Position numbers and translations under genes: made by a program | From: Campylobacter anatolicus | Lineage (GTDB): Bacteria > Campylobacterota > Campylobacteria > Campylobacterales > Campylobacteraceae | DNA length: 64,000 bases | Assembly: GCF_018145655.1 (NCBI RefSeq) | Contig: NZ_JAGSSY010000001.1 | Location: 248,001-312,000, forward strand | Reading direction: 5' to 3' | In this document: positions 9,209-19,366 of the stretch, in pieces | How the letters are laid out: the number at the start of each line of letters is the position of its first letter | Numbering within the stretch: position 1 is the stretch's first letter | The notes under the pieces: model-generated | What the model saw: the letters and a program-made list of their open reading frames with translations, nothing else | The model's database searches: none | What the model was told of the DNA's origin: nothing

Positions 9209-10291
9209 TTACTCGCTAAGTTTATACCAAGTATAACTATCATCTCCAAAATTTCCACTAAAAATACGTTTTAAATTTAGCTTTATATGGATATTTGGTG
9301 CATCATTAAAATTTGAGCTTTGATACAAAAGTAGCCACTTTGTATTTAACTCACCTTTTGCAAACAGAGATAAAAACTCGTTTGCTCCCTCATACATAAC
9401 AAGTTTTTTATCATTTTCAAGTGTTTTTGATACTCTCACTTTACGATTAGGCACGTTAAAAAGTGGTAAATTCTTATCAAATTCGCCTTCATTTTTACGT
9501 GAATATATCATCACATCAGGAGCTTTGCCATCATTAATGAGCCTAGTATCAAGTGTAGGTCGGTCGGTGCGGACAGTGTTACCACCGATGATAAGTAGCT
9601 CTATCACATCTCGTATCTTATGCAGATGAGTACGACTTTTAGCGTTCGAGATAGCACCATTAAATGCTCCATTTTTACTCAAGGCGACTTTAAGAAAGCT
9701 AAAATGTGATCTTTGCCAAGATAAAAACGGCTCTAAAAGTAGTGCTGCTTCGTCCTTGCAAACGCCAATTTTTACACTCACTCCTGCATTTTTGAGTATC
9801 TTAGCTCCACCACTTGCGATTTTATTCGTATCTTTGTGTGCTATGATAACTTCGCTAAATTTTAAAGCCAAAAAGAGCTTCGCACAAGGTGGCGTTCTGC
9901 CGTGATGAGAACAAGGTTCAAGCGTAACGTAGGCCTTCGCATCGCATAATAAGTCATCGTGATTATCAAGTATAAATTTATAAGTGAAGCTTGGTTCAAG
10001 CAAGACTTCACTAAGCTCACCAGCATTTTTAAAGGTAGTTTGAAACTCGGCATTGTATTTAGTGATAAATTTATCACTAAAATTATCACTCAACACACAA
10101 AGTGCAGAAAAAATCGCACTCGGTTCAGCGTGCAGATACCCAGCCTTTTTATGTGCCTCGCAAGATAAAATTTTACCAAATTTATCTAACACAACACAGC
10201 CAACGGCTGGATTTGGATAGGTAAGTATCTGATACTGCCAAGCCTTGTTTATGGCAAGGCTCATATAAAACTCATCACTCATTGCTACCAT
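9209..10291 (-). CDS. ribD: Bifunctional riboflavin biosynthesis deaminase/reductase RibD
   Basis: Catalyses the deamination and reduction steps after GTP cyclohydrolase II in riboflavin synthesis. The N-terminal zinc deaminase shows 'NPAVGCVV', H54-A-E56 and 'EPCSHHGRTPPC' (C127, C136). The reductase domain shows 'VALSKNG', 'IGGNTVRTDRPTL' and 'YSRKNE'. About 50 residues (roughly 62-117) separate the HAE and PC-C motifs, far more than in E. coli RibD as I recall it. No strong ribosome site was seen at 10291 or at the alternative ATG at 10282, so the start is uncertain by three codons. Confidence 0.92.
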   Translation of the reverse strand: MVAMSDEFYMSLAINKAWQYQILTYPNPAVGCVVLDKFGKILSCEAHKKAGYLHAEPSAIFSALCVLSDNFSDKFITKYNAEFQTTFKNAGELSEVLLEPSFTYKFILDNHDDLLCDAKAYVTLEPCSHHGRTPPCAKLFLALKFSEVIIAHKDTNKIASGGAKILKNAGVSVKIGVCKDEAALLLEPFLSWQRSHFSFLKVALSKNGAFNGAISNAKSRTHLHKIRDVIELLIIGGNTVRTDRPTLDTRLINDGKAPDVMIYSRKNEGEFDKNLPLFNVPNRKVRVSKTLENDKKLVMYEGANEFLSLFAKGELNTKWLLLYQSSNFNDAPNIHIKLNLKRIFSGNFGDDSYTWYKLSE

Positions 10292-10315
10292 ATCAAGCTG
10301 AATTTATCAGTTTAT

Positions 10316-11965
10316 TTACGCAAGTCCGCTTATCTCGCCTTGTTCGTTTATACTCATATCCAAAGCCCCAGGATGTTTTGGCAGACCCGGCATTAACATT
10401 ATCTTACCGCACACAGCGACTATAAATCCAGCTCCTGTGCGAATCTCTAGGTCTTTAACGCTAAATTTAAATCCCTTTGCACGACCAAGCAACTTTGCAT
10501 CATCGCTGAACGAATACTGCGTCTTTGCCACGCACACAGGCAAACTCTCAAGCCCTAAGCGTTTTATGTTTTCAAGTGCCGTTAGTGCCGCATCTTCAAA
10601 GATAATCTCGCCAGCTCCATAGATCTGAGTAGCTACTTTGGTTATCTTAGTGCAAACATCATCACTCATCTCATAAGCAAATTTTAGCTCACTTGGTCTT
10701 TTGAGTGCTTTTAAGACAAAATTTGCTAACTCTACCGCACCCTCGCTACCTTTGGCAAAATTCTCGCAAACCGCCATATCAACGCCAAACTCGCGACAAT
10801 ACTCACGCACAAACTCTATCTCACTATCCACATCAAAGCCAAATTTGTTAAGTGCAACAACGACATTTAGTCCAAATTTCTCTTTTAAATTTTCAATATG
10901 TCCGCCAAGGTTTGCTATGCCTTGTTTTAAAGCATCTAAATTTGGATGAGTGATAGCCTCTTTATCCACTCCGCTGTTATACTTTAGCGATCTTATCGTG
11001 CTTACAAGCACCACGACATCAGGTTTTATACCAGCTACACGACTCTTAATATCTATAAATTTCTCCGCCCCAAGATCAGAGCCAAATCCAGCCTCGGTAA
11101 TCACAAAATCAGCTAAATTTAGAGCAGTTTTAGTTGCAATTATAGAGTTGCAACCGTGTGCAATATTTGCAAATGGTCCACCATGAACTAGCGTCGGAGT
11201 ATGCTCTAGTGTCTGAAATAGATTTGGTTTTATCGCATCTTTTAAAAGTATACAAACAGCATCCTCGCAGCCTAGATCACGAACATATATCGGCTCACCA
11301 TCGCTATTAAGTGCAACCATAATATTTGCAATTCTACGTTTTAAATCGCTTAGGTCAGTTGCTAGGCAAAGTATCGCCATTATCTCACTTGCTGCGGTTA
11401 TATTAAAACCATCCATCCGCTCTACACCATCAGTTCTACCGCCCTGACCAACCGTGATAAAACGCAATGCCCTATCATTCATATCCATACAACGCTTCCA
11501 TAAAATTTTCTCTATTTTTAGCGGATTTTCTTGATAAAGGCTATTATCTATCATTGCTGATATAAGATTGTTTGCCGAAGTTATAGCGTGAAAGTCGCCC
11601 GTGAAGTGTAGATTCAGATCCTCCATAGGTGCAAGCTGAGAGTAACCACCGCCTGCTGCACCACCCTTTATGCCAAACACTGGCCCCAAAGATGGCTCAC
11701 GAAGTGCTAGACAGACCTTTTTATTTAGCCTTTGCATAGCATCGGCTAGTCCTATTGACATAGTTGTTTTACCCTCACCAAATGGCGTTGGGTTAGTCGC
11801 AGTTACGAGTATGAGTTTTGCGTTTGAATGTTTAAATTTTGGGGTAATTTTGGCTTTAAATTTACCATAAAGCTCAATCTCATCATCTTTTAGCCCAAGC
11901 TTGGCTGCAACATTACTTATATGCTCTAATTTTGCTTGATGCGTTATCTGTATATCACTTAACAT
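10316..11965 (-). CDS. fhs: Formate-tetrahydrofolate ligase (Fhs)
   Basis: ATP-dependent synthesis of 10-formyltetrahydrofolate from formate, feeding one-carbon metabolism. The family motifs are strong: 'TPFGEGKTTMSIGL' (ATP site), 'REPSLGPVFGIKGGAAGGGYSQ' split over the next strand-loop region, 'HGGPFANIAHGCNS' and 'ITEAGFGSDLGAEKF'. The ATG at 11965 is preferred over GTG at 11971 because GGAG lies at the right distance and the rimP stop TAA overlaps it as TAATG, a classical coupling. That gives 549 residues, normal for the family. Confidence 0.96.
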   Translation of the reverse strand: MLSDIQITHQAKLEHISNVAAKLGLKDDEIELYGKFKAKITPKFKHSNAKLILVTATNPTPFGEGKTTMSIGLADAMQRLNKKVCLALREPSLGPVFGIKGGAAGGGYSQLAPMEDLNLHFTGDFHAITSANNLISAMIDNSLYQENPLKIEKILWKRCMDMNDRALRFITVGQGGRTDGVERMDGFNITAASEIMAILCLATDLSDLKRRIANIMVALNSDGEPIYVRDLGCEDAVCILLKDAIKPNLFQTLEHTPTLVHGGPFANIAHGCNSIIATKTALNLADFVITEAGFGSDLGAEKFIDIKSRVAGIKPDVVVLVSTIRSLKYNSGVDKEAITHPNLDALKQGIANLGGHIENLKEKFGLNVVVALNKFGFDVDSEIEFVREYCREFGVDMAVCENFAKGSEGAVELANFVLKALKRPSELKFAYEMSDDVCTKITKVATQIYGAGEIIFEDAALTALENIKRLGLESLPVCVAKTQYSFSDDAKLLGRAKGFKFSVKDLEIRTGAGFIVAVCGKIMLMPGLPKHPGALDMSINEQGEISGLA

Positions 11966-12381
11966 TACCACTCCAAATATGTTTTAGCTTTTTTTAAATC
12001 CATTATTAAAAACTCAAATACTCCATCATCATTTTGTACGGCAATACTCTCATCATTAGCCTTTACAAGCCTACCAGCCATTTTTATCTCGCTTGTTTGT
12101 ATTTTTATAAGTTCACCAATACTAGCCTTAAAGTGTCTTGGCTTAACTAGTTTTCGCTCAAGCCCAGGCGAGCTAACCTCAAGATTATAATCTCCAGAAA
12201 CTGGCGGAGTTACATCAAATATAGGAGAGAGCAGACGACTTACCTTTTCGCAATCATCTAAACTCACACCGCTATTTTTTGTGATGTAAATTCTATATAT
12301 TGCTCTACCGTTTTCATTTGTTATCTCAGTGTCGTAAAGCTCTACGCCACACTCTTTTACAAGCTCATTTAAGTTATCCAT
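11965..12381 (-). CDS. rimP: Ribosome maturation factor RimP
   Basis: Assists 30S subunit assembly. The 138 residues carry the RimP pattern: N-terminal 'ELVKECGVELYD', 'YRIYITKNSGVSLDDCEKVSRLLSPIFD', and the well-conserved 'YNLEVSSPGLERKL' before a C-terminal SH3-like domain. It lies immediately after rbfA (8-base overlap) and before fhs. The infB-rbfA-rimP order is the one I recall from C. jejuni. Confidence 0.95.
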   Translation of the reverse strand: MDNLNELVKECGVELYDTEITNENGRAIYRIYITKNSGVSLDDCEKVSRLLSPIFDVTPPVSGDYNLEVSSPGLERKLVKPRHFKASIGELIKIQTSEIKMAGRLVKANDESIAVQNDDGVFEFLIMDLKKAKTYLEW

Positions 12382-12739
12382 CTTTATTTAAATCCTTTGA
12401 AATTTTATCAAAAAGGCTATCCATATGATTTTGATACTCTAATCTATCATCAAATTTAAAGTGAAAATTTGGACATCTATACCAGCCTTCTGCTGCCATA
12501 CAGTGGTTTTGTAAATGACGAGTAACCCGCTTAAGATGGTTTAGCACATACTTTTGCTCAAGCTCATCAAATGCCATCTTATCAAGATAGACAAAGGCAT
12601 CATATCTACCCTTCTTACACTCAACATCGGTAACACAAAGCCCTTTTAACATACTATCTTCAAGTGTAGCAAGGGCTTCTGGTATTAACTCTTTTAACAC
12701 GCTCTCTGTTCGCATAAGCTTTATCTCAGCTGCGTTCAT
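12374..12739 (-). CDS. rbfA: Ribosome-binding factor A (RbfA)
   Basis: A 30S maturation factor. The 121 residues show a single KH-like fold with an N-terminal helix ('[19 protein letters not shown]') and '[18 protein letters not shown]'. Similarity to well-known RbfA proteins is modest, but the position between infB and rimP, with coupling on both sides (4-base and 8-base overlaps), makes the call firm. Confidence 0.9.
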   Translation of the reverse strand: MNAAEIKLMRTESVLKELIPEALATLEDSMLKGLCVTDVECKKGRYDAFVYLDKMAFDELEQKYVLNHLKRVTRHLQNHCMAAEGWYRCPNFHFKFDDRLEYQNHMDSLFDKISKDLNKDG

Positions 12740-15381
12740 AAATTTACTTGCTCCTCGATTTCTTTAAAGCTCTCAATATAATCATTCTCACGTAAATCAT
12801 TGTAACCTTCTATGCCAACTCCGCACTCATAGCCCTTTGCCACCTCACGGACGTCATCTTTAAAGCGTTTTAGTGAGCTTACAGTGCCCTCATGCACAAC
12901 AACACCATCTCGTATCAAGCGAATCTTTGCACCTCTATTTATCGTGCCTTCTGTTACGATACAGCCAGCGATTGCACCAACCTTTGGAACATGTATAACT
13001 TGGCGAATTTGAGCCTGTCCGAGCTGCTCCTCACGTATAATCGGCGACATCATGCCACTAAGAAGCGCTTTAACATCATCAATTAGATTATATATAACAT
13101 TATACGTTTTTATCTCTACACCACTCTCTTTAGCCTTCTCTTTTATCTCACCAGTTGGGCGGATATTAAAGCCTAGTATCACGCAGTCCTTACTAGCACT
13201 AGCTAACGAGACATCACTTTGAGTGATACCACCGACACCCGAGTGTATAATATTTACCTTTATCTCATCGTTTGCAAGTTTATCCAAACTTGCTTTTAAT
13301 GCCTCTAACGAGCCACCAACATCCGCTTTTATGATAACCGGAAGAGTTTTTAACTCACCCTCAGCGATCTTTGCACTAAGCTCATCAATGCTAACTTTTG
13401 TTGATTTACTAAGCTCTTTTTGGCGAATGTATTCGGCTTTTTTCTGTGCGTATTCACGTGCCTCTTTATCAGTTTTTACGCCAATTAGTGTCTCTCCAGC
13501 CTCAGCTATCTCGCTAAGCCCAACTATAACGCCACACTCTCCTGGCTTTATCTCTTTTAGTGGACGACCTTGATCGTCTAGCAAGCTCCTTATCTTGCCA
13601 TACGCCACACCAGCTACAACTGTATCACCAACACTAAGTGTGCCATTTTCTACGATGATAGTAGCTACTGGACCACGACCCTTTTGTAGTGAGCTTTCTA
13701 TCACGGATGCCTTTGCACTTGCCTTTGGATTTGCTTTAAGCTCTAAAATTTCAGCCTGTAAAAGCACTATCTCAAGCAGATCATCTATGCCCATGCCAGT
13801 TTTTGCAGAGATCGGTACAAACTCATAGTTACCGCCCCATTCAGTAGGCATTATATCAAGCTCAGCCAAACCCGTTTTTACTAAATCTGGATTAGCCGCC
13901 TCTTTATCCATCTTATTTATCGCTATTATAATAGGCACACCAGCCGCCTTAGCATGAGCGACTGCCTCTTTAGTCTGTGGCTTAACACCATCATCAGCTG
14001 CGACCACAATGATAACGATGTCTGTTACGCCAGCTCCTCTTGCACGCATAGCAGTAAATGCCTCATGGCCTGGTGTATCAATAAAAGTGATATTTTTGCC
14101 ATTTTTGTTTACCATATATGCACCAACATGCTGAGTGATGCCACCAGCCTCACCTGAAGCTACACGCGAACTTCTGATATAATCAAGAAGTGAAGTCTTG
14201 CCGTGATCGACATGACCCATTATAGTAATAACTGGAGCACGAGACTGTAAATTTTCATCGTCTTTTATCTCTTCTTCATAAGCTGCGACATAGTCAAATT
14301 CATGCTGTTCGTCAATGATATTTACATCAACATTAAACTCATCAGCTAAAATTTCTATCGCATCTTCATCTAAAAAGTCATTTTTCGTTGTCATCATACC
14401 AAGCATAAAAAGTTTACCTATGATCTCGCTTGGCTGTTTATTTAATTTTTCTGCAAACTCATATACGCGTATCTCTTTTGGTATATCTACTGACGTTACA
14501 ACTTCATTATTTTGCTTATTTTCAGGTTTTTTATGTTTTTTACGAGATCGACGCTGAATGCCACCTTCGCCAAATGGGTTAAATGCGTTATTTTGCGACT
14601 GCTTCATCACGTTTGGCTGTTTTGCCTTTTGTATAGGTTGAGGTGCTGGTGTTTTAAACGTAAAATCAGGCAATACAACAACATCTTCATCTTCTAGCAC
14701 TATGTCGGTAAAATCGCCACCTCCGAGCAGATCCATCTTTTGTGCATTATCTTTTTTAGTAACCATATTTGGTTTTTTATCTTTTTTCTTTTTACGAGCT
14801 AAATTTTCATCAGCATTTGCAAACATTGATTTTAGGCTATTTACTTGTAGATTTTGAGCATCGTTTGCATCGTTATCTTCACGCCTAGGGTTAACTACTG
14901 GAGTATTTATGTCTTTTTTCTTTTTTACTATAACTAGTCCGCGACGTTTTTGACTTGCATCAGCTAAACTCTCTGTAGGTTTTAACTGCTCTTCTTGTAA
15001 ATTTTCTTCTTTTTTTAGCTCTATTTTTGGTTCAGATTTTTCTAAATTTATATCTTGTTTTTTTTGCTCTTTGGTAGAGTCTTGTTCTTTTGGTTTAACA
15101 GGCTCTTTTTTACTCTGTTTTAAACTATTTTTATCAGTATATAAGCTCTCATCTTTTGCTATTTTTGGTGCTTTTTTAGGCTTTGATTCTACTTTTTTCT
15201 TTTTAAATTTATCTGGTATAACGCCACTTTGAACGTATTCGTATATGGCTTCAGCCTCTTCAAAGCTCACCGCATTTGAGTGAGTTTTTACCTTAAGTCC
15301 TAGCTCCTGAGCCTTTTCAACTATCTCTTTACTTGGGTAGCCAAGCTCGTTTGCTATCTCTGAAATCCTAACATTGCTCAT
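12736..15381 (-). CDS. infB: Translation initiation factor IF-2
   Basis: A GTPase that brings initiator tRNA to the 30S subunit. The 881 residues comprise an N-terminal IF2N-like segment (1-50), a long Lys/Glu-rich linker (50-300), a second IF2N-like helix bundle (about 300-355), and the G domain with P-loop GHVDHGKT at 389-396, 'DTPGHEAF' and 'NKMD'. The conserved C-terminal domains II-IV follow. It overlaps rbfA by 4 bases. The ylxR-like gene upstream overlaps its start by 14 bases, so the ylxR-infB-rbfA-rimP block is translationally linked. Confidence 0.97.
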   Translation of the reverse strand: MSNVRISEIANELGYPSKEIVEKAQELGLKVKTHSNAVSFEEAEAIYEYVQSGVIPDKFKKKKVESKPKKAPKIAKDESLYTDKNSLKQSKKEPVKPKEQDSTKEQKKQDINLEKSEPKIELKKEENLQEEQLKPTESLADASQKRRGLVIVKKKKDINTPVVNPRREDNDANDAQNLQVNSLKSMFANADENLARKKKKDKKPNMVTKKDNAQKMDLLGGGDFTDIVLEDEDVVVLPDFTFKTPAPQPIQKAKQPNVMKQSQNNAFNPFGEGGIQRRSRKKHKKPENKQNNEVVTSVDIPKEIRVYEFAEKLNKQPSEIIGKLFMLGMMTTKNDFLDEDAIEILADEFNVDVNIIDEQHEFDYVAAYEEEIKDDENLQSRAPVITIMGHVDHGKTSLLDYIRSSRVASGEAGGITQHVGAYMVNKNGKNITFIDTPGHEAFTAMRARGAGVTDIVIIVVAADDGVKPQTKEAVAHAKAAGVPIIIAINKMDKEAANPDLVKTGLAELDIMPTEWGGNYEFVPISAKTGMGIDDLLEIVLLQAEILELKANPKASAKASVIESSLQKGRGPVATIIVENGTLSVGDTVVAGVAYGKIRSLLDDQGRPLKEIKPGECGVIVGLSEIAEAGETLIGVKTDKEAREYAQKKAEYIRQKELSKSTKVSIDELSAKIAEGELKTLPVIIKADVGGSLEALKASLDKLANDEIKVNIIHSGVGGITQSDVSLASASKDCVILGFNIRPTGEIKEKAKESGVEIKTYNVIYNLIDDVKALLSGMMSPIIREEQLGQAQIRQVIHVPKVGAIAGCIVTEGTINRGAKIRLIRDGVVVHEGTVSSLKRFKDDVREVAKGYECGVGIEGYNDLRENDYIESFKEIEEQVNL

Positions 15382-15622
15382 CTAAGAGTTTCTCCTTTAA
15401 ATTTGACGCTTCAAAGATCAAAGCACCTTTTGTATATCTTTGAATGACTTTTTTGAGCGTCTTTTCATCTTTTTTTAAACACTCATCACAGATATAAAAA
15501 CTGCGTCCATCACCCCTGCCAAACTCTATCTTGCCGTTTATCACTCGGTATCTTTTAAGTAGATGTTGGGATGTTTTAAGCTTACACGAAATACACATTC
15601 TTATGGGGCTATTTTCTTTCAT
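15368..15622 (-). CDS. YlxR-like RNA-binding protein (DUF448)
   Basis: A small basic protein of 84 residues with the DUF448 pattern: 'IRMCISCK' near the N-terminus, '[27 protein letters not shown]', and a basic C-terminus. Members lie next to infB in many bacteria and are thought to bind RNA. The start at 15622 (MKENSPIR) is chosen because upstream in-frame codons are a run of Lys from a poly-A tract inside the thrB end region. No Shine-Dalgarno is visible; the leader is A8-G-A9. Confidence 0.85.
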   Translation of the reverse strand: MKENSPIRMCISCKLKTSQHLLKRYRVINGKIEFGRGDGRSFYICDECLKKDEKTLKKVIQRYTKGALIFEASNLKEKLLDEQC

Positions 15623-15644
15623 TATATCTTTTTTTTTCTTTTTT

Positions 15645-16529
15645 TTAGCTTTGTTTAAGCACAAAACCATCATTATCAAATGAAAAAATTTCAACTCTAA
15701 AACTATTAAATTTTTTCACAAGTTTCTCTTTTAATTTTTTAGCGTCATCCTCATAGGCGATATTTAAAAAACTTGAGCCAGAACCAGATAGTGAGCTCAT
15801 AATCGCACCATTTTCATAGGCTAGTTTTCTCACTTCAAAAAGCTCACTAAGTGTGTTCATACGGTGTTCTTCGTGCATCATATCCTTGCACGCTACACGT
15901 AAAAGATCATACTTTCTTGCACTAAAGCAAGTCGCCAAAAATGCTGCGTGAGCTAGGTTATTCACGCACTCTTTTATAGTATAATTTTTCGGCAAAATTT
16001 GACGCGAAGCTACCGTTCTCATTGGTTTATTTGGTATCACAACAACTGCTTTTAAACTCTTATCTATATCAACTTTATTTACATAAACAAAGTTATTTTC
16101 AATTATTGCACTCACAAAACCACCAAATACAGCAGGAGCGATATTATCTGGATGGTTTTCATAGGTCAACGCTCTATTTAGTATAGTTTGCTTATCTACC
16201 TTAAATCCAGTCATAGCGTAAGCACTAGCAATCGCACTGATTATTACCGCAGAGCTTGAGCCAAGACCGCGAGAAAATGGGATTTGATTATTAAAAACTA
16301 TACGAAAATTCTCATTTTTATTAGTTAGTTCAGTAAAAATTTCATTAAAAATATTTATAAAAAGATTATTACGTTTAAGCTTTGGATTGTCATTACCTTC
16401 ACCTTTTATACTAACACTACTAAATTTAGACAGCTCTATACTAACTTCATTAAAAAGTGCTATACTAAGCCCCAAAGCGTCAAAACCCGGACCTAAATTT
16501 GCACTGGTTGCTGGAACTATTATATTCAA
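15645..16529 (-). CDS. thrB: Homoserine kinase (ThrB)
   Basis: A GHMP-family kinase phosphorylating L-homoserine in threonine synthesis. The N-terminal 'PATSANLGPGFDALGLS' and the ATP-binding loop 'PFSRGLGSSSAVI' are diagnostic, and 'SLSGSGSSFLNIAY' is the third GHMP motif. The 294-residue length is normal. It starts 8 bases downstream of tsaB. Its stop codon overlaps the 3' A-tract shared with the ylxR leader. Confidence 0.96.
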   Translation of the reverse strand: MNIIVPATSANLGPGFDALGLSIALFNEVSIELSKFSSVSIKGEGNDNPKLKRNNLFINIFNEIFTELTNKNENFRIVFNNQIPFSRGLGSSSAVIISAIASAYAMTGFKVDKQTILNRALTYENHPDNIAPAVFGGFVSAIIENNFVYVNKVDIDKSLKAVVVIPNKPMRTVASRQILPKNYTIKECVNNLAHAAFLATCFSARKYDLLRVACKDMMHEEHRMNTLSELFEVRKLAYENGAIMSSLSGSGSSFLNIAYEDDAKKLKEKLVKKFNSFRVEIFSFDNDGFVLKQS

Positions 16530-16537
16530 AATATCTC

Positions 16538-16966
16538 CTAAACCGCTTGGATTACATAGTTTGGAAGTGTATCGGAATTTAGTTTTAAACTATATAAATT
16601 TAAAGGCAATTTAAATTCTTTTGGTTTAGTTTTTTGTAAGCTTACTCCATCTACGCTATTAACAAAACTTAAAAATTTATTAGCTTTTATCGGTGCATTA
16701 TCGTTTAGATCAAAGCCACTAACCGCATAAAATTCACAACCCTTTACGATAGAAAATGTCTTTAATATAACATAAGCAACTTTAAGCCCCATAAAACTAC
16801 CTGGTGTGTTTGCGTAGATGATTTTTTGGATATTAAATTTATTATTTAGCTCATCAAGCACCTCTACAAGAGCTTCGCTAACGTGTTCTTGTGATACTAT
16901 GCTGTCAAATTTCTCGCCATTTTTATAAAGTCCTATCATAAGCGGCGATGAGAGCGATATTATCAA
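16538..16966 (-). CDS. tsaB: Short TsaB-like protein (tRNA t6A biosynthesis)
   Basis: TsaB is the inactive ASKHA paralogue that partners TsaD in making N6-threonylcarbamoyladenosine at tRNA position 37. The motif 'YANTPGSFMGLKVAYVILKTF' matches the GPGSFTGLR signature of the family. At 142 residues it is shorter than E. coli TsaB (about 230), with the C-terminal half reduced; I recall Campylobacter forms being short as well. It lies between lpxC and thrB. Confidence 0.82.
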   Translation of the reverse strand: MIISLSSPLMIGLYKNGEKFDSIVSQEHVSEALVEVLDELNNKFNIQKIIYANTPGSFMGLKVAYVILKTFSIVKGCEFYAVSGFDLNDNAPIKANKFLSFVNSVDGVSLQKTKPKEFKLPLNLYSLKLNSDTLPNYVIQAV

Positions 16967-16980
16967 AATATCAATATTTT

Positions 16981-17865
16981 TTATGCAAAAACCTTTTGAT
17001 ACTCTTTTAGCAACTCGCCTTTAAGTGTTGCTACTTCATAGTTTTTTACATCAGAAAGTATAGCCAAAGTTAGTTTATGATTTAGATCGTGGCTACCTGC
17101 AAACGCTACATAGTCGCCCAGAAGTGGAGCACCTAGCAGACTAAGATCGCCAATTGCATCTAAAATTTTATGCCTTACAAACTCATTTTCAAATCTAAGC
17201 CCTTCAGGATTTAATATATGTGTATCATCTATCGCAACAGCGTTGTCAAGTGATGCACCAAGTGCTAAATTTTGAGCTTGCAAATGTTGCAAATCTTTTA
17301 AAAATCCAAAAGTTCTAGCACGTGCTATATCTTTTATAAAGCCGGTTTTACTAAACTCAAACACATATCTTTGTTCGCCAATGACTGGGTGATCAAATTT
17401 AATTGTATAATCAAATTTTGGATTAAGTGAAGGCAATGCTCGGACAAATTTATTACCCTCACAAACTTCAACTTCGCGACGTACTAATATGACCTTTTTA
17501 CTTTCATCGATAACCCTAATGCCAGCCTCATCAAGCAACATACAAAAGCTTATCGCACTTCCGTCCATAACTGGAATTTCATTTGCATCAAGACTGATTC
17601 TAATGTTATCTATACCATAGCTACTTATCGCACTCATAAGGTGCTCTATCGTGCTAACATAGCCTTTTTCATTACCAACGACGGTAGCCATTTGCGTATT
17701 TATAACATTTTTTGGCTCGGCTTTAAAGCTTATATTTAGATCGGTTCTGTAAAAAACTATACCCATATTTGCTTCAAGTGGCTCAAGCACCAATCTTATC
17801 GGCTCACCCTTATGAAGTCCGATACCAATGGTCTCAACTCGTCTTGCTATCGTAGTTTGTTTCAA
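16981..17865 (-). CDS. lpxC: UDP-3-O-acyl-N-acetylglucosamine deacetylase (LpxC)
   Basis: A zinc hydrolase catalysing the committed step of lipid A synthesis. Family landmarks are 'TIEHLMSAISSYGIDN' (metal-binding His), 'IPVMDGSAISF', 'FVRHKILDAIGDLSLLG' (metal-binding His and Asp) and 'AGSHDLNHKL' (catalytic His). The 294-residue length is typical. Upstream on the same strand there is a candidate TATTAT box within about 40 bases, so it may head the lpxC-tsaB-thrB transcript. Confidence 0.97.
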   Translation of the reverse strand: MKQTTIARRVETIGIGLHKGEPIRLVLEPLEANMGIVFYRTDLNISFKAEPKNVINTQMATVVGNEKGYVSTIEHLMSAISSYGIDNIRISLDANEIPVMDGSAISFCMLLDEAGIRVIDESKKVILVRREVEVCEGNKFVRALPSLNPKFDYTIKFDHPVIGEQRYVFEFSKTGFIKDIARARTFGFLKDLQHLQAQNLALGASLDNAVAIDDTHILNPEGLRFENEFVRHKILDAIGDLSLLGAPLLGDYVAFAGSHDLNHKLTLAILSDVKNYEVATLKGELLKEYQKVFA

Positions 17866-17936
17866 CGACTTTCCTTTAAATTTTATCTGCGTTATAATAG
17901 CGAAAATTTACTAAATTTTACAAATAAATCATAAAA

Positions 17937-19307
17937 TTATTGCTTTTGTATCATCTTTTTGGCTGCTTCAAGAACACTGGTTATATTATCTTGCATCCAT
18001 TTTTTATCCATCCATTGCTGAGGTCTAACCTCTTCACCTTGCACCAAAATTCCAAAATGCAAGTGATCTCCAAGTGCTAAACCACTCGTTCCTGTGTTGC
18101 CTATCTCTTGCCCTGCCGTTACCGTATCTCCCACTTTGACCTTTGCACTAGAACAGTGTGCATAAAGCGAGTGTAATCCAAATCCGTGATCAATAATGAT
18201 ATTTAATCCATAAATTCCATTTTCTCCAGCAAAAGTTACTCTACCGTCATTACTTGCTACAATAGATGCACCAGCTACACTAGCAAAGTCTATGCCCATA
18301 TGCCACGATTCGCTTACTTTTTCATTATTGTAAGTATAAAATCTATGATCGGCAAAGTCTGCCACTTTTTTACCATTTCTAAGTGGATAAAACGGCTTTA
18401 TCTTTATCTCATGTACTGTCTCACCATCATGGTTTGACGTAACTTCCCTTATCTTATTATCGTTTGAGTCTCGTAAAGTTTCATTAACAAATTTCATCTT
18501 TTCTAAGCGATTTAGTGTATTTGGATCTTTTGCATATTGATCGGTAAGATCGACGATTTTACCATCTAAAAAGTTATCTTTTAAGGCAATTGTCGATTCA
18601 CGATATTTAGTATCCTGATAAAAATATCTGACATGAGATTTGCTCTCATTTCCAGCAAAATCACGTGCGATGACGTCAGCACTAAAATTTTCCACCTGAA
18701 CCGGCCACGCTACTAAAGACATATAAAATCCATCTTTATAAAACGGTGTTGCTTGAAATTTTTTACCAAAACTTGTTTGTACATAGACCTCTTTTAGTTG
18801 ATTATCTGTCGCACGAAATACCACCGCTGCACTTCCGCCTTTTGAGATCGAATAAGACTGCGATAGTATATACAAGTCTGGCTTTGAAGTATCTAAGATA
18901 ACTTGCACTTTTTTGCTAGATTTATTTCCACTGAAAAATCCCCACTTGCTAGTATCAGTCGCTTCTATTGTCATCTCATATGTATCTTTTGTGGCAAAAA
19001 ATGCAGTCTTTGGAAAAGTTAAATTTATATCAAGATCGGTACTTGGATTTTCGATAATTTGATTTAATACATTTAAGTCATTTACGCCATCATTCATACT
19101 AATACGCACAAATTTCACGCCACTATCGTCTTTAAATTTAATGTTCATTGGAGTTCGCAAATTCCAATGAACTTTATCTTTTATGCCGATTATCGGTGCA
19201 TTTCTCTCAAAACTATCTGAGTTTAGTATATAGACAATACCACCAACGATCGTCACTAAAAACAATAGCATAAAAATACTAAAACCACCAATTCCTCTTC
19301 TTCTCAT
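17937..19307 (-). CDS. M23-family peptidoglycan endopeptidase, membrane anchored
   Basis: A LytM-type zinc metallopeptidase of 456 residues. One N-terminal transmembrane segment (about 11-28) anchors it, with a periplasmic beta-rich region (50-320). The C-terminal M23 domain has 'SWHMGIDFAS' (HxxxD zinc ligands) and 'LGDHLHFGILV' (HxH), plus the 'YAHCSS' His, so the catalytic set looks intact. C. jejuni has a comparable M23 gene beside lpxC (Cj0131 from memory). Such enzymes shape helical cells in Campylobacterota; which crosslink this one cuts is unknown. Confidence 0.9.
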   Translation of the reverse strand: MRRRGIGGFSIFMLLFLVTIVGGIVYILNSDSFERNAPIIGIKDKVHWNLRTPMNIKFKDDSGVKFVRISMNDGVNDLNVLNQIIENPSTDLDINLTFPKTAFFATKDTYEMTIEATDTSKWGFFSGNKSSKKVQVILDTSKPDLYILSQSYSISKGGSAAVVFRATDNQLKEVYVQTSFGKKFQATPFYKDGFYMSLVAWPVQVENFSADVIARDFAGNESKSHVRYFYQDTKYRESTIALKDNFLDGKIVDLTDQYAKDPNTLNRLEKMKFVNETLRDSNDNKIREVTSNHDGETVHEIKIKPFYPLRNGKKVADFADHRFYTYNNEKVSESWHMGIDFASVAGASIVASNDGRVTFAGENGIYGLNIIIDHGFGLHSLYAHCSSAKVKVGDTVTAGQEIGNTGTSGLALGDHLHFGILVQGEEVRPQQWMDKKWMQDNITSVLEAAKKMIQKQ

Positions 19308-19366
19308 TCAACTTACCTTAAAAATTTTTGCAAATTTTACAAAAATATCGATAAATTTACGGTTAA

